64,000 nt of DNA from Cyclobacteriaceae bacterium (lineage in GTDB: Bacteria; Bacteroidota; Bacteroidia; Cytophagales; Cyclobacteriaceae): positions 1 to 64,000 of the forward strand of contig JAEUUG010000013.1 in the NCBI GenBank assembly GCA_016787565.1, in the 5' to 3' direction. Positions 54,850-64,000 of the stretch are shown here, piece after piece (position 1 is the stretch's first letter; each line of letters opens with the position of its first letter). The notes under the pieces are model-generated. The model was not told where the DNA came from. It did no database searches and saw only the letters and a list, made by a program, of their open reading frames with translations. The translations under genes were made by a program, and so were the position numbers.

Positions 54850-57267
54850 TTGAAAATTAAGTTTCTTTTATTCTTTCTTTTTTTACCTCTTTTGTTAGCT
54901 GCTCAAAGCGAAGCAGTAACAGTGATGTTTGGTGACTCAACATTCAATAAGCAGAGTAGTTATATCCTTACAGGATCCGTCATTAATGCAACCACCAAAA
55001 ATCCTATTCCAGGTGCGCATCTTCACATTGATGGACTACTTCGGGGAAGCACAGATGAAAATGGGAAATTTTTCGTTATGGTTAAGCGGGGCGAAAGTCG
55101 TATTGTGTTCCGACATATTTCCATGCAACCCAGACAATACAAAATTCTTCTTTTTGAACTCGGTGTTCTTTCTGTTGAAATGGCAGAGAAAGTCTTTCAA
55201 CTGGATGAAATTGTTATCAGTTCCGACATGATCGACAAAAATGTACAAGAAACCATCGGTGGTACTGAAACTATGAGCGCATCTGTTATTAAATCCTTGC
55301 CCGCATTAATTGGGGAACCTGATGTCATCAAATCACTTCAAATGCTTCCTGGCGTAAGTTCAGTTGGAGAAGGTTCTTCAGGAGTAAATGTAAGGGGTGG
55401 GAGAACGGATCAAAATCTTATGCTCATGAATGATGCGATCGTGCTTAGCACCAATCATGCAATGGGCTTTTTGTCACCCTTCAATTCTGATGCACTGGAG
55501 AACTTTGTTTTGTATAAAGGTAATGTTCCAAGCTATTATGGAGGTCGATCTGCTTCAACACTAAATATTCAGATGCGTCAGGGAGACTTTGATAGTTGGA
55601 ACTTTCAGTTAAGTGCAGGATCATCTGTTAGTAAAATCCTGGTGGAAGGCCCTATTCTAAAAGATAAATTGAGCATCCTTGTGGGAGGAAGAATATCTAA
55701 TACCAATTGGCTGCTACGCAAGGTTGATGATGAAAATGTACGCTCCAGTAAAGTATACTTTTATGATACTTACAGTAGAATTTCTGCAAAACTCAACAGT
55801 AAAAATTTCCTGGATCTGCATTTTATGACAACAGGAGATTCCTTTCGATTTTCCGATCAGTTTGGCTATTCATGGTCAACGTTGCTGACGTCTGCTACCA
55901 TGAAAAATCTTATTACAGGAAATTTTTCGATTACTACACTATTTGCCTACGGTCAACTTTCAAACAGCTACTATGATATCAGTACACAAGAATCTCCGGA
56001 AATCAGCAACAGTATAGGATACAAACAACTAAAAACAAGCTTCTTGTTTACACATAATGAAAACTCATTGACTGCTGGAGCAGAAGTTGTGCAATACAAT
56101 AGCTCCCCTGAAACAATAGGGCCCTATCAAAGTACCTCCACTATCGTTGAGCGACAAATTTATAAGGATAAAGGAAGGGAACTTGCCTTTTTTGTTTCAG
56201 ATGACTGGGCCCCAATCTCCTGGCTAAGTTTTTCGGCAGGTCTTCGCTATTCATTTTATGATCAGCTGGGACCAGATTCTGTCTTTACCTATGCGCAGAG
56301 TCAACCACGCACTATATCACATATGGAAGACACGTTACTTTATGGTAAAGGTCCCATTCAACATTATTACGGACTCGAGCCACGCTTATCGATTCGTGTC
56401 AACATCAATCGCAGTCAATCCATTAAAATGGGATATTCTAAAATGTTCCAATATCTCCATACTTTATCAAATACAACAGCACCAACACCAATCGATTTGT
56501 GGCAAGTCAGTACTACACACATTGCACCACAACAATCCGAAAATTTTTCACTTGGCTATTTCAAGAATTTAAAAAAGGATTTGTGGTCACTCTCAATAGA
56601 AGGATTTTACCGTATATCAACAGACCAAATTGAGTATAAAGATTTTGCCGATTTGACAATGAACGCGCACCTTGAGACTGAACTTCTTCAGGGTAAGGGA
56701 AAGGCATATGGTATGGAATTTCAAATTAAGAAAAACAGGGGTAGGTTGACCGGTTGGCTGGCCTATACGTACTCAAGGTCATTTTCAAAAATTGATGGAG
56801 AATTTAAAGAGGAAAGAATAAACCAAGGTGAATGGTTTCCATCCAATCATGACAAACCTCATGTAGCCTCTCTTGTGCTCAATAGAAAACTTTACCCCAG
56901 GAGCTCATTTAATCTCAATGTTGCTTACTCAACCGGGCGCCCCTTGAGTATTATCGATTCGTATTATGATGTTAATGGGGCTGTAATACCCAATTACTCC
57001 AGTCGAAATGAGTACCGGATTCCAAACTACTTTAGAATAGATGTTTCGTTTGAGATCGGCAGCGTATTGAAAAAAGTTGACGACACTCTTACTCTGGGCA
57101 TCTATAATTTGCTGGGGCGGCACAATGCATACTCTGTTTACTTTCAGCGGTATGCCGATCGGACAAAACTTGTTCCATACCAACTGTCAATATTAGCGTC
57201 CGCTCTTCCATCCGTTACTTATTCGATCCGATTCAATGGAAAAAAAGATGAAAAGAAAGATCAATAA
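54850..57267 (+). CDS. TonB-dependent receptor with TTG start
   Basis: There is no in-frame ATG upstream before a stop at 54775, so translation must begin at TTG 54850 (signal peptide MKIKFLLFFLFLPLLLAAQS, about 805 residues) or TTG 54835. A carboxypeptidase-regulatory-like domain (YILTGSVINATTKNPIPGAH) is followed by a plug domain (LQMLPGVSSVGEGSSGVNVR, GGRTDQNLMLMNDA) and a barrel that ends in SVTYSIRFNGKKDEKKDQ, a charged tail that is unusual for an outer-membrane barrel. It overlaps the DUF4249 lipoprotein gene. Such pairs are common in Cytophagales and probably form a receptor/surface-lipoprotein complex; the ligand is unknown. Confidence 0.87.
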   Translation: MKIKFLLFFLFLPLLLAAQSEAVTVMFGDSTFNKQSSYILTGSVINATTKNPIPGAHLHIDGLLRGSTDENGKFFVMVKRGESRIVFRHISMQPRQYKILLFELGVLSVEMAEKVFQLDEIVISSDMIDKNVQETIGGTETMSASVIKSLPALIGEPDVIKSLQMLPGVSSVGEGSSGVNVRGGRTDQNLMLMNDAIVLSTNHAMGFLSPFNSDALENFVLYKGNVPSYYGGRSASTLNIQMRQGDFDSWNFQLSAGSSVSKILVEGPILKDKLSILVGGRISNTNWLLRKVDDENVRSSKVYFYDTYSRISAKLNSKNFLDLHFMTTGDSFRFSDQFGYSWSTLLTSATMKNLITGNFSITTLFAYGQLSNSYYDISTQESPEISNSIGYKQLKTSFLFTHNENSLTAGAEVVQYNSSPETIGPYQSTSTIVERQIYKDKGRELAFFVSDDWAPISWLSFSAGLRYSFYDQLGPDSVFTYAQSQPRTISHMEDTLLYGKGPIQHYYGLEPRLSIRVNINRSQSIKMGYSKMFQYLHTLSNTTAPTPIDLWQVSTTHIAPQQSENFSLGYFKNLKKDLWSLSIEGFYRISTDQIEYKDFADLTMNAHLETELLQGKGKAYGMEFQIKKNRGRLTGWLAYTYSRSFSKIDGEFKEERINQGEWFPSNHDKPHVASLVLNRKLYPRSSFNLNVAYSTGRPLSIIDSYYDVNGAVIPNYSSRNEYRIPNYFRIDVSFEIGSVLKKVDDTLTLGIYNLLGRHNAYSVYFQRYADRTKLVPYQLSILASALPSVTYSIRFNGKKDEKKDQ

Positions 57268-58300
57268 TCTTATTACTTTTTGTTTTGTTCTAACGATTAC
57301 CAATAACTGTATTGATCCGATTTTATTTCCAATAAATACAACCACAGCCAGTAACCTGGTAATCTATGGACAACTTACCGACATTGATGAGCCGCATTAT
57401 GTTTACATTCAACGAAGCTCAGTTGACGATAAAGCTCCAACACCTGTTCGGGGTGCAGCGGTAACCTTGGTAGATGAAGAAGGCACGCGTTATCCTTTTA
57501 AGGAAGATAAACCAGGCCGGTATAAACTACTGGATCTTACTCAAGGAATTGCCGGAAAAGCCTATGGAATAAAAGTAGTCATAGGATCTAACACCTATAG
57601 CTCAAGCTTGGAAAAAATACCAATGCTGTTGGGGACAGATTCTCTCCACTACAGCATTACGGAAGAATCCTATGAAAGTGGGGACAACAGCCGTATTGTC
57701 CACCATCTTCAAGTATTTGCCAAAAGTCAATTGCCCATTGGACAACCTTATTATCTAAGATGGGATACGGATGAAGTATACTACATGGAACTGACGAACT
57801 TTCCTGATCCATTCAATACGCCAGCCCCAGATTGTTTTGCCTCCGGCCGTGTCGATCCGCAACGGATTACCCTGCTGGATGGAACAACAATTAATGGATT
57901 GGAAATTCAGCAACTGGTAGCCGTGCGTGAAATTGATTTTACATTTACAAACAGGCACTACATCATTGTACGGCAATTAAGTACAACTTTGGAAAGTTAT
58001 GAGTATTGGAATAAGGTTAAGCTTTTACTTGGTAATACCGGTTCCCCTTTTGATATACCTCCTGCTATCATTCAAGGCAATATATCTAATCTTACTACTC
58101 CAGATGAGACAGTGCTGGGCTACTTTGAAACCTGCCGTGTATCAACCAATCGGTTTTTTCTGGTACCGGGTTACATTCCATATTACATAGAACCATTGTG
58201 CACTTACGATCCAGCTAAACCCATTAATAAATATTCGGCAGTGTGCCTAAATTGTAATAACTTACCCAATGGAACAAGTGAAAGACCACCCTGGTTTTAG
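57236..58300 (+). CDS. DUF4249 lipoprotein
   Basis: A 354-residue protein of the DUF4249 family, usually encoded beside TonB receptors. The hydrophobic N terminus ends FVLTITNNCIDPI; the Cys (residue 25) is a probable, though non-canonical, lipid site. The mature part begins with a beta-sandwich (LVIYGQLTDIDEPHYVYIQR, VRGAAVTLVDEEGTRYPFKE). The C terminus is Cys-rich (CTYDP, CLNCNNLPNG). It may start at 57236 or at the second Met, 57248. Either start overlaps the receptor gene by 20-32 bases, which implies coupling. Its stop is only 1 base from the stop of the convergent FG-GAP gene. Confidence 0.82.
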   Translation: MEKKMKRKINNLITFCFVLTITNNCIDPILFPINTTTASNLVIYGQLTDIDEPHYVYIQRSSVDDKAPTPVRGAAVTLVDEEGTRYPFKEDKPGRYKLLDLTQGIAGKAYGIKVVIGSNTYSSSLEKIPMLLGTDSLHYSITEESYESGDNSRIVHHLQVFAKSQLPIGQPYYLRWDTDEVYYMELTNFPDPFNTPAPDCFASGRVDPQRITLLDGTTINGLEIQQLVAVREIDFTFTNRHYIIVRQLSTTLESYEYWNKVKLLLGNTGSPFDIPPAIIQGNISNLTTPDETVLGYFETCRVSTNRFFLVPGYIPYYIEPLCTYDPAKPINKYSAVCLNCNNLPNGTSERPPWF

Positions 58301-58301
58301 T

Positions 58302-61300
58302 CTATGGATAAATGAGAAACTCGGGCAAACCAGAATTACCAACGAGTAGCAAGGTTGATCTGCCTGCTCTCTTAATAAGTTTAACAAAATGATACTCCTT
58401 ACTAAAATTCGCTTTTCTACTAAGGTTTTGAAAATTAAATTTTCCATTGATATCTCCCAGTACCAGGACCAAAGATTGTGAATCAGCATTTCCGAGATTG
58501 GCGGTATGCGAAGTCGAATTCCCGATCATGAAGATATCTTGATATCCATCACTATTGAAATCACCAATAGCAACATTCTGAATTAAACTAAACTGAACTT
58601 CGTAGGGTAATGTTTCAGATGAATAACTGCCATCACCAGTGCTAATAAATACATGGCTAAATAAGTTATTGACTATTAATTTTTTACCACCCTTGATTTT
58701 TTCTACCGGTAGTAAGTCATTTGGTCTTTCTATTGCGGCAAAAGCCTGAAAAGATGTAAATCGTTTATTTATGAATGGCATTTGCTTCGATAACTGTGCT
58801 TTTGTGTTAAACGGAATTTGCTTACCCCCCAAGTAATAAAATATGACCGGATCAGGTTTTCCATTGTCGTCAAAGTCGTTGAGATACAAGGTGACAGGTT
58901 CTTCCTGTGTCGGACGCAACTTCAAATTTCCTCCTGCATTGCCCGCAAAAATATCCATCCTCCCATCGCCATTAACATCGGCAAGTTCAAGACATCGCCA
59001 CCAACCCAAAAATTTTTCCAGTCCGGTAGGCTTCGCTAACGGCTCAAATCGCGCGTTGATATTTTCGTAAATGGTGATGGGCATCCAGTCACCGGAAACA
59101 ACAAGATCATTCCAACCATCACCATTGTAATCGAACGATGCAGCATCCGTGATCATCCCCATCTCGAATATCTGATGAACCTGGAATGTTCCCTTTCCAT
59201 CATTGCGGAGAAGATAACTCTTTGGGCTCAACCCGTAATGTCCGGGAACAGATCGATTTCCAACAAAAAGATCAGTATGTCCATCGCGGTCTACATCAAT
59301 GGGCAGAACACATGCACCGTTCAAGTGAATAGTGGGTAAACTTGTGCGGGAACGCGTGAAAATACCTTTACCATTATTTATATATAACCTGTCTGCCAAA
59401 AGCGGACTCCATTCCGAAAATTCATTACCTCCGCTTACAACATACAGATCGAGATGCCCATCCTTATTGGCATCAAAAAAGGCCGCATCTACATCTTCAT
59501 GTTGAAAGTCTATCATCAAGTCAGTAGAAACTACTTCACTAAACTTTCCTTCTTTGTTTTGAATAAATATTTTCCCGGACTGCCCTGTTGGCCCTCCCAA
59601 AAAAATATCATCCAACTGGTCACCATTCACATCAGCCACAGCCACTGCCGGCCCCTCCCGTGATAACAAATAGGGAATCAATGGCTCAACAGCATAATCT
59701 TTAAAATCATTTTCAACATATTGATATGGAATAGAAGTCGCTTCTACCTGAAACGGTTTCTTTTCCTTTCTTGAGATATCTATTTCACGAATAACGGACA
59801 GTGGTCTATTCTCTTGAACAACCAGACGCTTATTGATGCCGGGGTCTCTTAGAACCTGGGATTTCCGGTCACGCCAAAAAATCTCCACACTATCAACAGA
59901 AGTCGTTGCCCCTAATCCGAATGTCAAAACAGGAGAAACAGAAGATTGAAATCCGCGAGTCAACATCATCTCCTGTTGCCAGTTTTGATTGCCTGAGTGA
60001 ATTTTTACTTTTGCCCCGATACCATATGTATTCGTATCACTTCGCAATTCAACTTGTAAAAAATGATGATGGAGTTTTTCTGTCGAGTTGTTTTGATAAA
60101 TAAATGCTTGCTGATTAACATTGTTAACGACTAAATCCTGATCACCATCGTTATCAAGATCAGCATAGATTGCTCCGTTCGAATAGGAAGGTTCTGCGAG
60201 TCCCCACTCCTCTGATCGATTATCAAATTTTAACTCACCACGATTTACAAAAACTGCATTTGATATCTTCAACGTAGGCATTCTATTGATCATCTTAGAC
60301 TCAATTTCAGTATTGCTTGAGTTGATATTTTTCGAATTTGCAATGTCAGCCGTAAATTGAATGTAGTCTAAATCATTAGGACGTTTATATATGCCATTGG
60401 TAATGAATATCTCCGGCTTTGAATCGTTGTCAAAATCGCAGATCAAGGGTGACCAACTCCAGTCCGTGGCTTCTATGCCAGCCCATTGCCCAATTTCAAC
60501 AAAATGATCGCCTTGATTTAATTGTAAACAGTTTCTGACGTACTGGGAACCGTAGCCAAAATTCTTCTTGATATCATATACCTCTTGAGTATCTTCTGCC
60601 CCTGATTTCAGCAGAATAGAAGGATTATTTGGAAGCATATCAACTGTGACAATGTCCGGCCATCCATCCGCATTGATATCCGCAATATCATTGCCCATCG
60701 AATACCGGCTGGTATGACTGATAATTTGCTCCAGACTCTCCTGAAATGTACCATTACGCTGATTAATGTAGAGATAATCATTTTCATGAAAATCATTAGA
60801 AACATAAATATCCGGCCATCCATCACCGTTAATATCAGAAACAGCCACCCCCAGGCCATAGCCAATATGGCTACTGTAAATTCCAGATTCATGAGTAACA
60901 TCCTCGAAATATGACCTGCCCTCACTAAAATTATTGCGATATAATCGGTCACCCGCCAGGCTATCTTTTTCCTTTCGTAATTCTGAAGGTCCATAACTTC
61001 TCACACTATGGACTGAATGGTTAAGCAGATACATATCAAGGTCACCATCTTGATCATAATCAAAAAAAACAGACTGCGTTGAAAAGCCCGAGAAGTTAAG
61101 ACCGAAAGATGCTGCTTGCTCTGTAAAAGTCAGATCACCATTATTGATAAAAAGTCGATTGTGCCCAGTTAAACCTTTGAAGTCACTAACCTGACAAACA
61201 TAGAGATCTAGAAACCCATCACTATTAATGTCTATCATCGTAACTCCAGTCGACCAATCAGCAGCACAGGATACTCCTGCCTGTTCTGTAATATCGTCAA

Positions 61301-61586
61301 ATTCAAAATTTCCTCTGTTGAGATAAAGTCGATTAGCCCCTTCATTAGAAGTAAAATACAAATCAATCCATCCGTCATTATTAATATCTCCTGCAGCAAC
61401 ACCACCCCCGTTGTAATAATACATGTATTGAAGAATATTGAGATTTTTGTTCTCCAACGAGTTGACAAAATCAACATGTGTTTTAGAGGAAGGAAGGAGT
61501 GCAAATAAAGCTGTATCGGATGAGGCTCTGCGTTGACAGGCAACAGCAAAAACAGCGATGAAAGAAATAAAAACAAGTGTTTTCAT
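58302..61586 (-). CDS. FG-GAP/VCBS repeat lipoprotein with ASPIC/UnbV domain
   Basis: A 1094-residue lipoprotein (FISFIAVFAVACQRRAS). It has many FG-GAP/VCBS-type repeats with calcium-binding Asp-rich loops, for example AAGDINNDGWIDLYFTSNEG, FFDYDQDGDLDMYLL, ADLDNDGDQDLVVNNVNQ and VDVNGDQLDDIFLGG. This predicts an integrin-like beta-propeller. Near 520-600 lies an ASPIC/UnbV domain (VKIHSGNQNWQQEMMLTRGF, QSSVSPVLTFGLG). The protein is probably surface-exposed. The family's role is unclear; binding of glycans or matrix-like ligands is inference. It overlaps the next, paralogous gene by 4 bases, and the pair likely works together. Confidence 0.87.
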   Translation of the reverse strand: MKTLVFISFIAVFAVACQRRASSDTALFALLPSSKTHVDFVNSLENKNLNILQYMYYYNGGGVAAGDINNDGWIDLYFTSNEGANRLYLNRGNFEFDDITEQAGVSCAADWSTGVTMIDINSDGFLDLYVCQVSDFKGLTGHNRLFINNGDLTFTEQAASFGLNFSGFSTQSVFFDYDQDGDLDMYLLNHSVHSVRSYGPSELRKEKDSLAGDRLYRNNFSEGRSYFEDVTHESGIYSSHIGYGLGVAVSDINGDGWPDIYVSNDFHENDYLYINQRNGTFQESLEQIISHTSRYSMGNDIADINADGWPDIVTVDMLPNNPSILLKSGAEDTQEVYDIKKNFGYGSQYVRNCLQLNQGDHFVEIGQWAGIEATDWSWSPLICDFDNDSKPEIFITNGIYKRPNDLDYIQFTADIANSKNINSSNTEIESKMINRMPTLKISNAVFVNRGELKFDNRSEEWGLAEPSYSNGAIYADLDNDGDQDLVVNNVNQQAFIYQNNSTEKLHHHFLQVELRSDTNTYGIGAKVKIHSGNQNWQQEMMLTRGFQSSVSPVLTFGLGATTSVDSVEIFWRDRKSQVLRDPGINKRLVVQENRPLSVIREIDISRKEKKPFQVEATSIPYQYVENDFKDYAVEPLIPYLLSREGPAVAVADVNGDQLDDIFLGGPTGQSGKIFIQNKEGKFSEVVSTDLMIDFQHEDVDAAFFDANKDGHLDLYVVSGGNEFSEWSPLLADRLYINNGKGIFTRSRTSLPTIHLNGACVLPIDVDRDGHTDLFVGNRSVPGHYGLSPKSYLLRNDGKGTFQVHQIFEMGMITDAASFDYNGDGWNDLVVSGDWMPITIYENINARFEPLAKPTGLEKFLGWWRCLELADVNGDGRMDIFAGNAGGNLKLRPTQEEPVTLYLNDFDDNGKPDPVIFYYLGGKQIPFNTKAQLSKQMPFINKRFTSFQAFAAIERPNDLLPVEKIKGGKKLIVNNLFSHVFISTGDGSYSSETLPYEVQFSLIQNVAIGDFNSDGYQDIFMIGNSTSHTANLGNADSQSLVLVLGDINGKFNFQNLSRKANFSKEYHFVKLIKRAGRSTLLLVGNSGLPEFLIYP

Positions 61587-64000
61587 TTATTGGGGCGGAT
61601 CGAAATTACCCTGAGTGAATCGTTATTCAACGAGACCAGTATTTTGTTCGGACCTGAAGAGATCAATGACATATCACGAATAGCTCCGTTAATATGCAAA
61701 CCGGATTCCCGCACGGTTACGGGCTTCAGCACACCGGAACCAATTCCTTGCAGAAACAATCCATAGCTCGCATCATAACGACCAACTTGAGGCCTCGCTT
61801 CGTACAGGTTCCCACCCAACACAATATCCATTTTTGAATCGGCATTGAAGTCACTCGGCAAGATACTATACACCGGGGAAATTTGAGCTTCCATTGGAAG
61901 CAATCGAAAACTGAAACTACTTCCTTCATTGATGAGCAGCGCAGAGCCTAGGTAATTAACCTGAAGGATAGTTGACCTTTCCAGTTGTTTACTGGAAAAA
62001 ATATCAGTTAAGGTTTGATCATTGTAGTCTTTGTATTTAAGATACCTTTTTTTTAGTTCCGGGAGTTGAGCAATCAGATCGTGCTTCAAAGCATACGGAT
62101 AAATTTTGTCACCGATTACTTTACCAAAAATGTGCTCAATACTACCATTGTTATCAAAGTCGTTAACAAAGAGAACAATTGGGCTCTCCGGTGACGCCTT
62201 GAATCGAGAATTAAGACCATGATTCCCCAGAACATAATCAACATCACCATCCCCATCAATATCTGTCTGAACAATGGTATTCCACCAACCCGTGTAAGTA
62301 TTGAGTCGTAATTTTTCAGTAAGGCGCTTTAATTTACCGTTGGTATTCTCAAACAACTCAATGGCCATCCACTCTCCAACAATTATAAGGTCATCATCTT
62401 TATCGTTATCATAATCAGTCCAGATGGCATCTGTAATCATACCTAGATTTTTCAATGATGGAGCCACTTCTTCTGTTGCATCGTAAAAATTACCATTCCC
62501 ATCATTTTTATATACAATACCATTAGCAGGCAAACCATAGCTAAACGGTATTGCTCGTTCACCTACAAAAAGATCAAGGTCGCCATCCTTATCAAAATCA
62601 GCTGCAACAACAGTTGCCGTAACATTGAAGTGATTTCCAAAGGCGGGCTGCCGCGAACGTGCAAAACCACCATGACCGTTGTTAATGTACAGTCGATCGG
62701 TCAGTTCATGTGAGCCAAAGGAAAACTCATTTCCACCACTGGCCACAAAAAGATCCATATCCTGATCATTGTCAACATCCAAAAAAATAGCATCCACGTC
62801 CTCGAATCGATTGTCTTCATCAAAAACAGCAATTTTCTGCCTTAGAAATTTTCCGGAGGGTTCTTGCAAAAATAGAGTTCCTGCCTGGCCTCGCGCTCCT
62901 CCAATATATACATCCTCAAGTCCATCCAGATTAACATCAGCAACAGCAAGATGTGGCCCTAAAGTGGATAGCATGTGAAAAGTCAACCGGTCGCGATCAA
63001 AGTCGACAAACTCATTCTCTTGATGTTTGAATGGAAAAATACTTTGTTGTGTGATATCCTCAAAAAAAATCGAGTTGCTATTTTCGGGGTTAAGGTTATC
63101 TTCCCTTACAGAGCTTTCCTGATTGATCGCTAATGTTTGATCGGCATTAACATGCTGTAAGACCGTTACCGAATGATCGGGCCATGTTATTTTCAAAACA
63201 TCAATAACCTCATGATTTCCCAATCCCACAACAATGGATGGATCCATGGAAGACTGGAAGCCGCGAGTCGGCATCTGTTCCATAAAAAATGTATCCTCAC
63301 CAGTCTGTATTTCCACACGGGAACCAACAGCATGTGTATTTAACCCTTTGCCTACCAAACTGAGTTTGATGTAATGATGATTTGGAATAATACTCCGGCT
63401 CCTATTTTGATAAATATGGGCTGCCTCATTTACATTATTCACAATAAGGTCCAACGCACCATCATTATCAAGATCCGCATAGGCTGAACCATTGGAGTGT
63501 ACCGGGTCGCCCAACCCCCATTCAATAGCCATGTCCCTGAACGTAAGATTATGCTGATTCTGGAATGCAAAATTGGGAACTGAGGTAACTGGAATGGGAT
63601 CAACCAATGCCTTATAATCAACACCTTTACGGCTGATGATTTTCTTTACCGTATTTTCGTCCATAATAAAACTGAGGTAATCCAGATCAGTGATGTCCCG
63701 GTAAATTCCATTGGCAACAAATATGTCCTTATACCCATCGTTATCCATATCGAAAAAAAGTGCTCCCCAACTCCAGTCCGTTGCTTCTACACCAGCAAGT
63801 CTTCCTATTTCACTAAATGATCCATTGCCGTTATTGAGCTGAAGCATATTGCGGTTATACTGATAATGGTATCCGTTCTGCACATTGTATTTGAGTTTAT
63901 CCCAATTTTCAAAAGTGGTGACTTGCTTCAGTCTTTTTTCTTCCGCAGGAAGCATATCTGTGACAAAAATATCAAGCCAGCCATCGTTATTGATATCGGC
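61583..64000 (-). CDS. FG-GAP/VCBS repeat protein with ASPIC/UnbV domain, 5' end cut by window
   Basis: The reading frame runs without a stop to base 64000, so its N terminus lies beyond the window; the visible part is about 805 residues (ADINNDGWLDIFVTDMLPAE at the edge). It is a paralogue of the downstream gene: GVEATDWSWGALFFDMDNDG, GDPVHSNGSAYADLDNDGAL, and an ASPIC/UnbV region (MEQMPTRGFQSSMDPSIVVG). It has similar Asp-rich calcium loops. It ends with the 4-base ATGA overlap onto the next start. Tandem duplication with later divergence is likely. A membrane lipid anchor is probable by analogy but not visible here. Confidence 0.87.
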   Translation of the reverse strand, partial: ADINNDGWLDIFVTDMLPAEEKRLKQVTTFENWDKLKYNVQNGYHYQYNRNMLQLNNGNGSFSEIGRLAGVEATDWSWGALFFDMDNDGYKDIFVANGIYRDITDLDYLSFIMDENTVKKIISRKGVDYKALVDPIPVTSVPNFAFQNQHNLTFRDMAIEWGLGDPVHSNGSAYADLDNDGALDLIVNNVNEAAHIYQNRSRSIIPNHHYIKLSLVGKGLNTHAVGSRVEIQTGEDTFFMEQMPTRGFQSSMDPSIVVGLGNHEVIDVLKITWPDHSVTVLQHVNADQTLAINQESSVREDNLNPENSNSIFFEDITQQSIFPFKHQENEFVDFDRDRLTFHMLSTLGPHLAVADVNLDGLEDVYIGGARGQAGTLFLQEPSGKFLRQKIAVFDEDNRFEDVDAIFLDVDNDQDMDLFVASGGNEFSFGSHELTDRLYINNGHGGFARSRQPAFGNHFNVTATVVAADFDKDGDLDLFVGERAIPFSYGLPANGIVYKNDGNGNFYDATEEVAPSLKNLGMITDAIWTDYDNDKDDDLIIVGEWMAIELFENTNGKLKRLTEKLRLNTYTGWWNTIVQTDIDGDGDVDYVLGNHGLNSRFKASPESPIVLFVNDFDNNGSIEHIFGKVIGDKIYPYALKHDLIAQLPELKKRYLKYKDYNDQTLTDIFSSKQLERSTILQVNYLGSALLINEGSSFSFRLLPMEAQISPVYSILPSDFNADSKMDIVLGGNLYEARPQVGRYDASYGLFLQGIGSGVLKPVTVRESGLHINGAIRDMSLISSGPNKILVSLNNDSLRVISIRPNK

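Overview
This 64 kb window is chromosomal DNA of a Bacteroidota bacterium, most likely of the order Cytophagales (inference). The evidence is: promoters with the Bacteroidota TAnnTTTG -7 box, TonB-dependent receptors with N-terminal carboxypeptidase-regulatory-like domains, a receptor/DUF4249 pair, a SprB-like repeat, many lipoproteins, a Nudix-type sugar regulator and FG-GAP/ASPIC-UnbV lipoproteins. Nothing looks phage- or transposon-borne, and I see no rRNA, tRNA or CRISPR. Gene density is high; no gap between genes exceeds about 180 bases.

Layout. (1) 0-6.5 kb, + strand: a frameshifted GIY-YIG nuclease remnant, the RNA-binding protein Tex, then an upper-glycolysis set: pgi, pfkA and a ROK glucokinase. 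(2) 6.5-9.0 kb: an ECF sigma factor with a likely self-recognised promoter, a translationally overlapping protein joining an anti-sigma-like N terminus to an outer-membrane barrel, and a lipoprotein with a SprB-like repeat and a CX4CH haem motif. (3) 9.0-22.1 kb, - strand: a HTTM-like membrane protein and partner, then a glycogen/trehalose/maltose-1-phosphate operon: outer alpha-amylase lipoprotein, glgE, a trehalose synthase-maltokinase fusion, glgB and a GH57/DUF3536 enzyme. The trehalose-synthase domain has alanine at its nucleophile position. (4) 22.2-28.1 kb: SDR, PhyH oxygenase, PAP2-like phosphatase, DUF4833 protein, TMEM220-like protein and a TonB receptor. (5) 28.1-35.2 kb, - strand: an apparent periplasmic sugar-oxidation cluster with two AP-endonuclease-2-fold isomerases, a ThuA-sugar dehydrogenase-cytochrome c fusion lipoprotein, a free cytochrome c and a Gfo/Idh/MocA dehydrogenase. 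(6) 35.3-39.6 kb: a secreted unknown, xylA and xylB, with a divergent Nudix-like regulator and an operator-like palindrome between. (7) 39.7-46.0 kb: a sugar MFS transporter converging on a maltose-phosphorylase operon (GH65, beta-phosphoglucomutase, PfkB kinase, ROK kinase). (8) 46.0-51.1 kb: glpF-glpK-glpD plus a DUF3179 membrane protein. (9) 51.3-64 kb: vanadium haloperoxidase lipoprotein, secreted GH65 hydrolase, TonB receptor plus DUF4249 lipoprotein, and two tandem ASPIC/UnbV lipoproteins, the second cut by the window end.

How it fits together (inference). The window is a central hub for alpha-glucan, maltose, trehalose, xylose and glycerol metabolism. Maltose can be split by phosphorolysis to glucose and beta-glucose 1-phosphate (GH65, then beta-PGM) or phosphorylated by maltokinase and polymerised by GlgE and GlgB. 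Glucose enters glycolysis through the ROK kinases, Pgi and PfkA. The most notable points are the TreS nucleophile substitution, the ThuA-dehydrogenase-cytochrome fusion with its neighbouring ketosugar-type genes, and the ECF/barrel-fusion module.
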